A stretch of 64,000 bases of DNA from Pedobacter nutrimenti. Lineage in GTDB: Bacteria > Bacteroidota > Bacteroidia > Sphingobacteriales > Sphingobacteriaceae. The DNA is taken from assembly GCF_003208655.1 (NCBI RefSeq), contig NZ_QKLU01000004.1, positions 124,001-188,000 of the forward strand. The letters are read 5' to 3'. The notes below the pieces were generated by a model. It saw nothing but the letters and a program-made list of their open reading frames with translations. It had not been told where the DNA came from and did not search any database. Shown piece after piece: positions 49,336-57,460 of this stretch. The stretch's first letter is position 1; each line of letters begins with the position of its first letter. The position numbers were made by a program, and so were the translations under genes.

Positions 49336-50668
49336 CCGTGATTTTGTATTCCTCCATTTTCCGGTACAAAGTAGTCAGGCCAATTCCCAGCAAACGGGAG
49401 GTTTCTGTTTTATTTCCCCTGGTATATTTAAGTACTTTAATGATATGGTGTTTTTCAATCGCCCTGATGGACATCGAATCATCCTGCCTGCTCGCATGCA
49501 AATGAAACTCATGTGGCAGCAGGTCCTCTGTCAGCACCTGAGCGTCAGCAAGAATCACCACGCGTTCCATTACATTTTTCAATTCCCGGATATTTCCTTT
49601 CCAGTTGTGTTGCTGCAGTAAATGAACAAAGCTTTCTTCCATCGTAAAAGCAGGCCGGTTCACTTTGGCCGCAAATTCTTTTAAATAATGCCTGGCTATT
49701 AAAGGAATATCTCCTTTTCTTTGGGACAAAGGCGGCAATTCTATAGAAAATACCGAAAGCCGGTAGTAAAGGTCCAAACGAAATTTGCCTGCCTCGGCTT
49801 CCTCTTTTAAGTCCCTGTTGGTGGCCGCAATGATCCTTACATTTACTTTTTTTGTCTGGGTATCCCCCACTTTAATAAAGGTCTGGTTCTCCAGTACGCG
49901 AAGCAGTTTGGCCTGCAGGTCCAGGTTCATCTCTCCAATTTCATCCAGAAACAAAGTACCCTCACTTGCTTCTTCCAGCAAACCTCTTTTATCTTTCAAT
50001 GCACCTGTAAAAGCACCTTCTTTATAGCCAAACAATTCACTTTCCAGCAGTTCCGGGTTAAAACCACTGCAATTTAAAGCCACAAAAGGTTTCAGGCTTC
50101 TGGGGCTTTCATAATGGATCGCCTGTGCAAAAACCTCTTTACCAGTGCCTGTTTCCCCCAAAAGTAATACCGTTGTATCTGTTGCCGCGACTTTACGGGC
50201 CAGTTCCAGGGCTTCTTTAATCGCTTTGGACTGGCCCAATATGGCGTCAAAATTGTATTGTCTGGCCACCTTGTTTTCCAGTTCGTACACCCGCAGTTGC
50301 AGGTTGGCTTTGTCCATGGCTTTGTAAACCAGCGGAATGATCTTATCATTGTCATCACCCTTGGTAATGTAATCAAAAGCCCCGTTCCGCATGGCCATCA
50401 CCCCATCCTGAATGGTCCCAAAAGCCGTCAGGTTAATCACTTCGGCATAAGGTTTTAATTTTTTGATCTGTTTCACCAGCTCTACCCCATTCACATCCGG
50501 CAGTTTTACATCGCTGATGACTACCCCAATCTCATTGGCCGCCAGCAGCTTTAATCCTTCTTTCCCTGTATTCGCCTGAAAAACTTTAAAGCCTTCCAGC
50601 TCGATGATCCGGGCCAGCAGACTGCAAATCTTCTTTTCATCATCTATAATCAGGACGGTATGCTGCAT
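49328..50668 (-). CDS. Sigma-54-dependent response regulator (NtrC family)
   Basis: 446 residues from ATG 50668; a longer frame opens at 50686 but its first six residues precede the receiver start MQHTVLIIDDE. Receiver with Asp53 in VISDVKLPD, AAA+ domain with Walker A GETGTGKE and the sigma-54-contact loop GAFTGA, then a Fis-type helix-turn-helix (RGNKTETSRLLGIGLTTLYR near the C terminus). It activates sigma-54 promoters after phosphorylation. It is encoded upstream of the OmpR-type regulator and kinase, and a possible target is the -24/-12 sequence at 45547-45561. Confidence 0.95.
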   Translation of the reverse strand: MQHTVLIIDDEKKICSLLARIIELEGFKVFQANTGKEGLKLLAANEIGVVISDVKLPDVNGVELVKQIKKLKPYAEVINLTAFGTIQDGVMAMRNGAFDYITKGDDNDKIIPLVYKAMDKANLQLRVYELENKVARQYNFDAILGQSKAIKEALELARKVAATDTTVLLLGETGTGKEVFAQAIHYESPRSLKPFVALNCSGFNPELLESELFGYKEGAFTGALKDKRGLLEEASEGTLFLDEIGEMNLDLQAKLLRVLENQTFIKVGDTQTKKVNVRIIAATNRDLKEEAEAGKFRLDLYYRLSVFSIELPPLSQRKGDIPLIARHYLKEFAAKVNRPAFTMEESFVHLLQQHNWKGNIRELKNVMERVVILADAQVLTEDLLPHEFHLHASRQDDSMSIRAIEKHHIIKVLKYTRGNKTETSRLLGIGLTTLYRKMEEYKITDV

Positions 50669-50740
50669 AACTGTTAATTTAGACAATATTAAGAATTATC
50701 CTTCATTCTGTTTGAATTTATGCCTAAAGATGACCCGGAA

Positions 50741-51229
50741 CTACCTGAAATAACCCGTAATCAGACGTTGTTTTTCTGCATCCAGGTGTGTTTCCAGCTC
50801 GGGCATCACCTCCTCCAGCAAATGCATAAATTTTGAATTGTCAAAAGGGTTAATGTCTACCCTGTTTACGGTGAACTGGCAGCTCGTGTGATTTTTTACC
50901 GTAACCAGAATTTCTTTTTCAGTATAACTATTGGTAAAATCAATCTGTACGGTAAAATGACAGGACCCCGGATCATACTGGCTGGCTTCTATCTGCGTGA
51001 CTTTCATTTCTACCGGATCGGGCAGGTTACCCTCAATCGGAAAAACAAAAGAGGAGAACCATTCCATATCTTTTATGGCCATGGCCAGTTGGCCTGCCGG
51101 AGCAACACTGCAACCCAAAACAAGGCGGTTCAGAGGCGCAGCAGATGGCTGTCCGTTTAAATTTTTGAGCGTTTTATACAATGCTGTGAGCGCATTTCTG
51201 TTTTCTATAAAATCAGTGTTCATGATCAT
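50741..51229 (-). CDS. Hypothetical protein, 162 residues, unknown family
   Basis: I do not recognise a family. It reads as a soluble alpha/beta protein: helical start (about 1-30), beta-rich centre (about 70-125, with TVQIDFTNSYTEKEILVTVKN-like alternation), helical Glu-rich end. No signal peptide or membrane segment. Two nearby ATGs (51229 and 51223) are both possible starts. It lies 8 bases after the GNAT gene and 72 bases before the sigma-54 regulator, so it is likely part of the same transcript. Confidence 0.65.
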   Translation of the reverse strand: MIMNTDFIENRNALTALYKTLKNLNGQPSAAPLNRLVLGCSVAPAGQLAMAIKDMEWFSSFVFPIEGNLPDPVEMKVTQIEASQYDPGSCHFTVQIDFTNSYTEKEILVTVKNHTSCQFTVNRVDINPFDNSKFMHLLEEVMPELETHLDAEKQRLITGYFR

Positions 51230-51237
51230 TCTGTTTT

Positions 51238-51822
51238 TTATTTACAATTCGATTCTATAAGCCCGGCAGCTGCAGGTGCAGCCGCAGCAGGATCATAGAG
51301 CATAGCTGTACACAAACAATTACATCTTTTTTTTCCTTCCAGAACATTATAATTCAGGCAGCTTTTACAGCCCTCCCAAAAACTTTCATTACCGGTAATT
51401 TCCGAATAGGTCACCGGCTCAAAGCCCAGGGCAGAATTCATTTTCATAATGGTCAAACCTGAAGTAATGCTAAAGATTTTTGCCTTTGGATAGGCTTTAC
51501 GCGATAAACTGAAAATTCTTTCCTTAATAGACCTGGCCACCCCGCAATTGCGAAAGGCCGGGGCAACGATCAGCCCGGAGTTGGAAATAAATTTTCCATT
51601 GTCCCAAACTTCAAAATAAGCAAAACCTGCCCATGCACCCGTACTGCTTACTGCAATAACGGCTTTTCCTTCACTTATTTTTTTTGCAATCAGATGGGGA
51701 GAACGTTTAGAAATCCCGGAACCCCGGGCTATAGCAGAAGATTCAGTTTCCCTGGCAATTTCTGCCGCATATTGTATGTCATTTATGGTTGCGATCCTGA
51801 TAAAGATCAAATGATTGTTCAT
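51238..51822 (-). CDS. GNAT-family N-acetyltransferase with C-terminal cysteine cluster
   Basis: 194 residues. The GNAT core (about 8-140) includes the acetyl-CoA-binding motif PAFRNCGVARS (about 88-98). After it come five cysteines (152, 155, 167, 169, 171) in GCKSC and CNCLC, and an Ala-rich tail (AAAAPAAAG). A similar cysteine-bearing acetyltransferase is found near argG in bacteroidal arginine clusters, so this may be a paralogue. No arginine genes are adjacent here. The cysteines could bind zinc. Confidence 0.8.
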   Translation of the reverse strand: MNNHLIFIRIATINDIQYAAEIARETESSAIARGSGISKRSPHLIAKKISEGKAVIAVSSTGAWAGFAYFEVWDNGKFISNSGLIVAPAFRNCGVARSIKERIFSLSRKAYPKAKIFSITSGLTIMKMNSALGFEPVTYSEITGNESFWEGCKSCLNYNVLEGKKRCNCLCTAMLYDPAAAAPAAAGLIESNCK

Positions 51823-51938
51823 ATCCTTTTAATTTGATACCAATCGCAATCAAAAGCAATGCCCGGTACATAAATCGCGGATACAACTCCGTTTAAACCA
51901 TAAAGAAGGCAGAATTATTTTTTTAAAATGATTTTCAT

Positions 51939-51975
51939 AAAAAAAACCACCCTATCAAAATGGAGTGGTTTTTTT
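51939..51975 (-). terminator. obgE terminator
   Basis: Stem of 11 bp (51940-51950 with 51965-51975) with A run and T run at the flanks, 4 bases from the obgE stop. The 14-base loop contains further weak pairing. Confidence 0.85.
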
Positions 51976-51978
51976 CAT

Positions 51979-52977
51979 TTAGGCATCGATGGCCTGCCAA
52001 AGCATATCTTTGAGTTCTGTAAGTCCCTTTTGCGCAACAGAGGAGATAAATATAGAAGGAATATTTGCCGGCAGTTCTTTTTTCATTTCTGCGATCAGCT
52101 CCTCATCCAGCATATCGGCCTTTGTTACAGCCAGCAAATGTGGCTTCTGCATCAGCTCCGGATTGTACTGCTGAAGCTCTGTTTTTAAAATTTCATATTC
52201 CTGGGTAATGGTCCTGTTGGTATCGGCCGGCACCATAAACAACAGTACAGAATTACGTTCTATATGACGCAGAAAACGATAACCCAAACCTTTTCCTTTG
52301 GAAGCCCCCTCAATAATTCCGGGAATATCGGCCATCACAAAAGATTTTCCACCCCGGTAGGAAACAATACCCAAATTAGGAACCAGAGTGGTAAAAGGAT
52401 AATCTGCAATTTCCGGTTTAGCAGCAGAAAGCACAGAAAGCAAAGTCGATTTACCTGCATTAGGAAAACCAACCAGTCCTACATCAGCAAGGACCTTAAG
52501 TTCCAGGATCATCCACCTTTCAATTCCCGGCTCTCCGGGTTGTGCAAAACGGGGGGTTTGCAGGGTTGGTGTTTTAAAATGGTAGTTACCCAGTCCGCCA
52601 CGTCCACCAGGGGTCAGGATTTTGGTTTCCCCTTCTTCTGTGATTTCAAACAAAACCTCTCCGGTTTCAGCATCCTTGGCTATGGTACCCAGGGGCACAT
52701 CCAGAACCTCGTCCTTTCCGAATTTCCCGGAAGATAAACTACTCGATCCCGGCAATCCGTCTTCGGCGATAATGTGTTTACGGTATTTCAGGTGCAATAA
52801 AGTCCAGAACTGTGTATTGCCCCTTAAAATGATGTGACCGCCGCGACCGCCATCACCACCATCCGGACCACCCATTGCCGTTCTTTTATCGCGGTGCAAA
52901 TGTGCAGAACCTGCCCCACCTTTACCGGAACGGCAGCATATTTTAACATAATCTACAAAATTCGAACCCTGCGACAT
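51979..52977 (-). CDS. obgE: GTPase ObgE
   Basis: 332 residues: N-terminal Obg fold (about 3-160, Gly-rich with [10 protein letters not shown]), then the G domain with G1 GFPNAGKST (about 169-177), G3 [10 protein letters not shown] (about 215-224) and G4 TKAD (about 284-287). It assists 50S ribosome assembly and stress control. It follows adk after a 65-bp gap that holds a hairpin. Confidence 0.98.
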   Translation of the reverse strand: MSQGSNFVDYVKICCRSGKGGAGSAHLHRDKRTAMGGPDGGDGGRGGHIILRGNTQFWTLLHLKYRKHIIAEDGLPGSSSLSSGKFGKDEVLDVPLGTIAKDAETGEVLFEITEEGETKILTPGGRGGLGNYHFKTPTLQTPRFAQPGEPGIERWMILELKVLADVGLVGFPNAGKSTLLSVLSAAKPEIADYPFTTLVPNLGIVSYRGGKSFVMADIPGIIEGASKGKGLGYRFLRHIERNSVLLFMVPADTNRTITQEYEILKTELQQYNPELMQKPHLLAVTKADMLDEELIAEMKKELPANIPSIFISSVAQKGLTELKDMLWQAIDA

Positions 52978-52995
52978 AATTTATTTTTAATAGAA

Positions 52996-53027
52996 ATAGC
53001 GGGAAGAACATACATCCGTCCCGCTAT
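52996..53027 (-). terminator. Hairpin between adk and obgE
   Basis: Perfect 9-bp stem (52996-53004 with 53019-53027), 14-base loop, followed on the minus strand by an A/T-rich but not strongly U-rich stretch. It may partly terminate adk transcripts. Confidence 0.5.
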
Positions 53028-53042
53028 CTCCGGTATATTTTA

Positions 53043-53612
53043 TTAATACTGATCAATAACTGCACAAAGATCAGCAAAGACATCCTCGATTTTTCCGATG
53101 CCGTTTACTTTTTTTAACTTTCCCTGTGCCTGGTAATAAGGTAAAACATGTACTGTTTTATTGAAGTACTCTTCAATGCGTTTTTGCAGTTTGTCTGCCT
53201 GGTCGTCAACCCTTCCGGTTTCCTTTTGGCGTTGCGCGATCCTTTTGGTCAATTCGTCCTGATCAACATCCAGGGCAATAACACCAGCAATATTGCTGCC
53301 TTTGCTCTCCAGAAATTCATCAAGTGCCTCTGCCTGAGGTACAGTACGCGGGAAACCATCAAAAATAAATCCCTTTGCTTCGGGATTTTTATCAACTTCT
53401 TCTTCCAGCATTGCAATCGTTATGGCATCCGGGACCAATTGTCCATCTGCGATTAAGCTGCTCACTTTTTGTCCTAAAAGAGTTTGATTTTTAATGTGTG
53501 CCCTAAAAAGGTCACCTGTTGAAATGTGAATTAACTGATACTTATCAATTAATTTTTGTGATTGGGTGCCTTTGCCTGCACCCGGTGGGCCAAAGAGAAC
53601 AAAATTCAGCAT
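53043..53612 (-). CDS. adk: Adenylate kinase
   Basis: 189 residues, short-lid type without zinc cysteines. The P-loop is GPPGAGKGTQ (about 8-17), and FDGFPRTVPQAEAL (about 83-96) is the adenylate kinase signature. It interconverts AMP, ADP and ATP. Its leader holds a promoter box (53681-53688) and a hairpin (53635-53665). Confidence 0.97.
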   Translation of the reverse strand: MLNFVLFGPPGAGKGTQSQKLIDKYQLIHISTGDLFRAHIKNQTLLGQKVSSLIADGQLVPDAITIAMLEEEVDKNPEAKGFIFDGFPRTVPQAEALDEFLESKGSNIAGVIALDVDQDELTKRIAQRQKETGRVDDQADKLQKRIEEYFNKTVHVLPYYQAQGKLKKVNGIGKIEDVFADLCAVIDQY

Positions 53613-53634
53613 TTGGGTTGTCTTTAAAATTTAA

Positions 53635-53665
53635 AAAGCCTTACTGCCAGTGGCGGAAAGGCTTT
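53635..53665 (-). terminator. Terminator-like hairpin in the adk leader
   Basis: Eight-bp outer stem (53635-53642 with 53658-53665) with a smaller inner GCC/GGC pairing, followed on the minus strand by TTAAATTTTAAA. It lies between the adk promoter box and the adk start, so it could attenuate adk, or be the terminator of the pxp operon if adk has another promoter. Confidence 0.5.
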
Positions 53666-53680
53666 CCTCGTTTGAGATCG

Positions 53681-53688
53681 CAAAGTTA
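53681..53688 (-). promoter_or_regulatory. adk -7 promoter box (TAACTTTG)
   Basis: Exact TAnnTTTG match on the minus strand, 68 bases upstream of the adk ATG. Confidence 0.55.
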
Positions 53689-53788
53689 CGGATCGCCAAT
53701 CAATTTAACAAGAATTTAATAAAAATAGACACAATAAAACTCTGATTTTCCTATGGTAAGACTCAGAAATTCAGTACCGGCAGATCCC

Positions 53789-54970
53789 CTATCCTTTAAA
53801 ATAATCCAGCAGCACCGATCCGCTCATCCAGGTCATAATGCAAACCACCAGAATTCCAAAAACGGTTAACCATAGGGGATGTTTATACTCCCCCACAATC
53901 TTGCGCTGATAAGCTGCCAGTAAAATTACAGCCAGGGTTACCGGTAAAATGAGGCCATTCAGCACCCCGGCCAGGATGAGCAGGCTGACTGGTTTTCCAA
54001 CCCATACAAAAATGAGGGTAGATACCAGGATAAACGCAATAATGACCTTATTTTCCTGTTCCCTGATCTTAGCACTAAAAGATTTGATAAAAGAAACCGA
54101 AGTATAGGCCGAACCGATAATAGAAGTGACCGCTGCGGCAAACATCACCAATCCAAAAAGCCGGTAACCGATATTTCCGGCAGCCAGCTGGAACACAGAA
54201 GCCGTTGGGTTCCCAGCATCGATCAGCAGGCCTTTGGCAATTACCCCAAAGGAGGCGAGGAATAAAAAGATCCGGACTGTGGAGGCTACTGAAATTCCCA
54301 TCACCGCACTCCTGCTTACTTCAGGTATGGCCTGTTTTCCTTTTATGCCGGCATCTAGCAAACGGTGCCCTCCTGAAAAAGTGATGTAACCGCCAACCGT
54401 CCCTCCAACCAGGGTAATGATGGTCATCAGGTCAATTTTTGCAGGAATTAGGGTTCTCAAAGCGACCTGGGCAACTGGTGGGGAAGAACTAATGGCAATA
54501 TAAATAATGGCTATGATCATCACAAAACCCATCAGCTGGGCAAACCTGTCCATGGCTTTTCCCGCCTCCTTAATCAAAAATATAGCGATGGCCACACCCG
54601 CAGAAAGCACTGCACCGGTAATCACCGGAATGCCCAGTAAAGCCTGAAGTCCCAGACCTGCGCCGGCTACATTTCCAATGTTAAAGGCCAGACCGCCCAA
54701 TACAATCAGCAGGGAAATAAAGCCCCCCAGTCCGGGCAATAGCAGATTGGCAATATCCTGCGCCCTTTTTTCCGAAATGGCAATGACTCTCCAGATGTTG
54801 AGCTGCACACCAATGTCGATCAAAATGGACGTGAGAATTACGAATCCAAAACTTGCCCCCAGGCTTTGTGTAAACACCGTCGTTTGTGTAAGAAAACCTG
54901 GTCCTATGGCTGAAGTAGCCATTAAAAAAGCTGCACCAATCAGTACGCCTCTGTTGTTCGTTTTTTTCAT
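53789..54970 (-). CDS. NRAMP-related transporter of the YcsG type
   Basis: About 393 residues from ATG 54970, which overlaps the pxpA stop as ATGA; the longer frame from 55054 lies inside pxpA and adds non-family sequence. About eleven transmembrane helices. [12 protein letters not shown] near the N terminus is the NRAMP-fold first helix, but the metal-binding Asp-Pro-Gly is replaced by GPG, as in the YcsG group. In Bacillus subtilis ycsG is in the same cluster as ycsF (pxpA), so 5-oxoproline or a related organic acid is a likelier substrate than a metal. Last gene of the pxp operon. Confidence 0.85.
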   Translation of the reverse strand: MKKTNNRGVLIGAAFLMATSAIGPGFLTQTTVFTQSLGASFGFVILTSILIDIGVQLNIWRVIAISEKRAQDIANLLLPGLGGFISLLIVLGGLAFNIGNVAGAGLGLQALLGIPVITGAVLSAGVAIAIFLIKEAGKAMDRFAQLMGFVMIIAIIYIAISSSPPVAQVALRTLIPAKIDLMTIITLVGGTVGGYITFSGGHRLLDAGIKGKQAIPEVSRSAVMGISVASTVRIFLFLASFGVIAKGLLIDAGNPTASVFQLAAGNIGYRLFGLVMFAAAVTSIIGSAYTSVSFIKSFSAKIREQENKVIIAFILVSTLIFVWVGKPVSLLILAGVLNGLILPVTLAVILLAAYQRKIVGEYKHPLWLTVFGILVVCIMTWMSGSVLLDYFKG

Positions 54971-55725
54971 TTTATACGGATCCCTTCCTTTTGAAATTCC
55001 CTGTAAATCAGGGAAGCAAATTCCAGGGCTGAAGGCCCGTCCCCGTGAATGCAAATGGTATCTGCTTTGATATTGACCTCTGTGGCCTGTAGGGAAATGA
55101 CCCGGCCTTCCCTAACCATTCCGATTACCTGTTTTATCGCCGCCTGGTTTGTTTTAATTAAAGCATCCGGATCTTTTCTGGAAGTCAGTGTCCCGTCCTG
55201 CTGATAGGTCCGGTCTGCAAACACCTCATTGGCCACTTTTAATCCGACATTCAGTCCCGAACGGATCAGTTCACTTCCGGATAAACCATATAAAACCAGT
55301 TCAGGATCTATCTTATAAACAGCTTCGGCTATGGCATCCGAAAGAGCTTTACTTTTTGCAGCCATATTGTAAAGGGCACCATGCGGTTTCACGTGATGCA
55401 TTCTGGCACCTTCTGCTTTCACAAATCCGGAAAGGGCCCCTACCTGGTACATCACCATATCGTAGGCCTCTTCTGCAGAAATATGAAGTTCCCTCCGGCC
55501 AAAACCCTGAAGGTCCGGCAATCCAGGATGGGCCCCTATTTTAAGCTGATGTTTCAGCGCATTTTTCACTGTTTTTTTCATCACCGAAGGGTCGCCTGCA
55601 TGAAAGCCACAGGCAATATTTACCGAAGAGATAAAAGGCATAATGGCCTCATCATTTCCCAGGTTCCAGGCCCCAAAGCCCTCCCCCATGTCACAATTTA
55701 AATCTGTGGTGTAATGGTTAACCAT
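54967..55725 (-). CDS. pxpA: 5-oxoprolinase subunit PxpA
   Basis: 252 residues, LamB/YcsF family. The start carries [18 protein letters not shown], followed by [14 protein letters not shown] (about 36-49), and KPHGALYNM (about 113-121), all family signatures. Together with PxpB and PxpC it hydrolyses 5-oxo-L-proline to glutamate using ATP. It overlaps pxpC by 8 bases and the transporter gene by 4. Confidence 0.96.
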   Translation of the reverse strand: MVNHYTTDLNCDMGEGFGAWNLGNDEAIMPFISSVNIACGFHAGDPSVMKKTVKNALKHQLKIGAHPGLPDLQGFGRRELHISAEEAYDMVMYQVGALSGFVKAEGARMHHVKPHGALYNMAAKSKALSDAIAEAVYKIDPELVLYGLSGSELIRSGLNVGLKVANEVFADRTYQQDGTLTSRKDPDALIKTNQAAIKQVIGMVREGRVISLQATEVNIKADTICIHGDGPSALEFASLIYREFQKEGIRIK

Positions 55726-56674
55726 ATTTTAAAGTTATTGCTTTTTGAAGTTCTTCCAGTTGCTGTTTTCTTTTGACCAACAATTCCTGCGCCTGTGCCA
55801 GGCCGATCCCTTCAAACCGGATTTGATGTCCGGCCTGCATTTGGGCCATGCATGTCAAATCGGCTGTAATGACCTGTGCAATTCTGGGATAACCACCTGT
55901 GGTCTGGTGATCGGCCATCAGCACAATGGGTTTGCCCTGAGGTGGCACCTGTACCGTCCCAAAACTAACCGCAGCAGACAACAGTTCCCCGTTCTGGTCC
56001 CGGTACAACAAAGGCCCGTCCAGGTAATGGCCCATCCGGTCTGCCTGGGTACTGAGGCTAAAAGACTGCTCAAAAAAGTCCGATCTGCTTTTGCGGGTAA
56101 AACTTTTAAATTCAGGACCTTCCAGCACCCGGATCCGGTTGCTCTGCAGATCGGGATAAATACCTGGCACCGACGACCAGTTGAATTTCTTTAAACTTTT
56201 GGTATACAATCTTTTAAAGGGGATCAGATCATCCCGTTTCAGGGCCCTGCCCTTCCAGCCTCCGATACCAGCCTTTAAATAAGTCGAGGCGCTGGATAAA
56301 ACCTCCGGCAGGTTAAAACCACCATACACACAAAGGTAGGTCCGGCAACCCTTTACCGCTTTCCCGAAGGACAAAACAGCACCACGATGAACGTAAAGGG
56401 GCTTCCACATAGGAACTGCTAAGCCATCTATCTGAGCGCTCAGGTCTCCACCTGTGAGGGCAATCAGCTGATCTTTTTCAAAAACAAGTACAGGCCCCAG
56501 CAGGGTACATTCCAGACCGGCAGTTTCTTTAGCATTGCCCAACAGCAGGTTTCCGATCTGCAGGGCAAGCCCATCCATTGCACCGCTCACAGCCATACCC
56601 GACTTCTGATAACCATAACGGCCCAGGTCCTGAATACTGCTCAGCAAACCTGGCTTAATAACCCTAATGCCCAT
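55718..56674 (-). CDS. pxpC: 5-oxoprolinase subunit PxpC (KipA family)
   Basis: 318 residues, biotin-dependent carboxyltransferase-like fold. [17 protein letters not shown] (about 7-23) and [10 protein letters not shown] are typical of the N-terminal half, and the [18 protein letters not shown] segment (about 256-273) marks the C-terminal half. In Bacillus subtilis the homologue KipA was linked to the KipI-KinA sporulation kinase system, but the shared ancestral function is 5-oxoprolinase. It overlaps pxpB by 11 bases. Confidence 0.95.
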   Translation of the reverse strand: MGIRVIKPGLLSSIQDLGRYGYQKSGMAVSGAMDGLALQIGNLLLGNAKETAGLECTLLGPVLVFEKDQLIALTGGDLSAQIDGLAVPMWKPLYVHRGAVLSFGKAVKGCRTYLCVYGGFNLPEVLSSASTYLKAGIGGWKGRALKRDDLIPFKRLYTKSLKKFNWSSVPGIYPDLQSNRIRVLEGPEFKSFTRKSRSDFFEQSFSLSTQADRMGHYLDGPLLYRDQNGELLSAAVSFGTVQVPPQGKPIVLMADHQTTGGYPRIAQVITADLTCMAQMQAGHQIRFEGIGLAQAQELLVKRKQQLEELQKAITLKYG

Positions 56675-57377
56675 GTTTTGCTCCTTTAATTTCGATAAAC
56701 GTAGTCTGGTCTATGGCTTTAAAACGAACCCGGTCCCCGGCTTTTAATAAAGCCGGCGCCGCCCTGTCGGGATCAAAAAGGTTCAATGGCGTACGCCCTA
56801 TAATCTGCCAGCCACCAGGAGTTTCTATCGGATACACCCCGGTTTGCTGACCGGCAATACCGACCGATCCGGCCGGAACCACAGACCTTGGCACATCCTT
56901 TCTTGGGGTGGCAATCCGCTCGTCGAGCCCGCCCAAATAAGGAAAACCGGGTACAAAACCAATCATGTAAACCAGGTATACGGCCTGACTATGGACTGAA
57001 ATCAATTCTGCTGTACTTATTTGATGGAAATCGGCCACATATTGTAGGTCAGGGCCCTGTTCTGCTCCATATAAAACCGGAATTTCAATAATTCCGGACT
57101 CATCCGGCTCCTGGATTTCACCAATATCTGCAATCATTTCCTTCATCAGGGACAGCAATTCCTTGTAGTCCAGTATCCAGGGTTCATAATACACCGTAAT
57201 GGTGGTAAAAGCAGGGACATATTCGACAAAGCCTTCAAAAGTATATTCGTCCAGCCAGGCCGTCACCGCCCGGATCTGTGTATTGATCAGCGGATTTACA
57301 CCCTCACCGAATTGAATCACAATCGCGGAGTCACCCAGGGGATAATATTGAACAAGGCTGGGATTGATGCTGATCAT
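56664..57377 (-). CDS. pxpB: 5-oxoprolinase subunit PxpB (KipI family)
   Basis: About 237 residues from ATG 57377, chosen over a longer frame from 57449 because the family begins near YYPLGDSAIVIQFG and because the -7 box at 57394-57401 would fall inside the longer frame. FVPGFPYLGGLDERIATPRK (about 145-164) and GSVGIAGQQTGVYPIETPGGW (about 172-192) are conserved cyclophilin-like-fold motifs of the family. It is the first gene of the pxpBCA-transporter operon. Confidence 0.95.
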   Translation of the reverse strand: MISINPSLVQYYPLGDSAIVIQFGEGVNPLINTQIRAVTAWLDEYTFEGFVEYVPAFTTITVYYEPWILDYKELLSLMKEMIADIGEIQEPDESGIIEIPVLYGAEQGPDLQYVADFHQISTAELISVHSQAVYLVYMIGFVPGFPYLGGLDERIATPRKDVPRSVVPAGSVGIAGQQTGVYPIETPGGWQIIGRTPLNLFDPDRAAPALLKAGDRVRFKAIDQTTFIEIKGAKHGH

Positions 57378-57393
57378 AATACTGTGTTTCAAA

Positions 57394-57401
57394 CAAATAT
57401 A
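57394..57401 (-). promoter_or_regulatory. pxp operon -7 promoter box (TATATTTG)
   Basis: Exact TAnnTTTG match on the minus strand, 16 bases upstream of the pxpB ATG. Only 14 bases separate it from the oppositely directed box of the MFS gene. Confidence 0.6.
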
Positions 57402-57415
57402 TATGAAATTCCACT

Positions 57416-57423
57416 TACATTTG
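57416..57423 (+). promoter_or_regulatory. MFS gene -7 promoter box (TACATTTG)
   Basis: Exact TAnnTTTG match on the plus strand, 37 bases upstream of the MFS ATG at 57461. It faces away from the pxp box, so the two transcripts could share control or compete. Confidence 0.5.
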
Positions 57424-57460
57424 TTACAGCTAAAATTTGGATGGCCCAAAACACAAAAGC

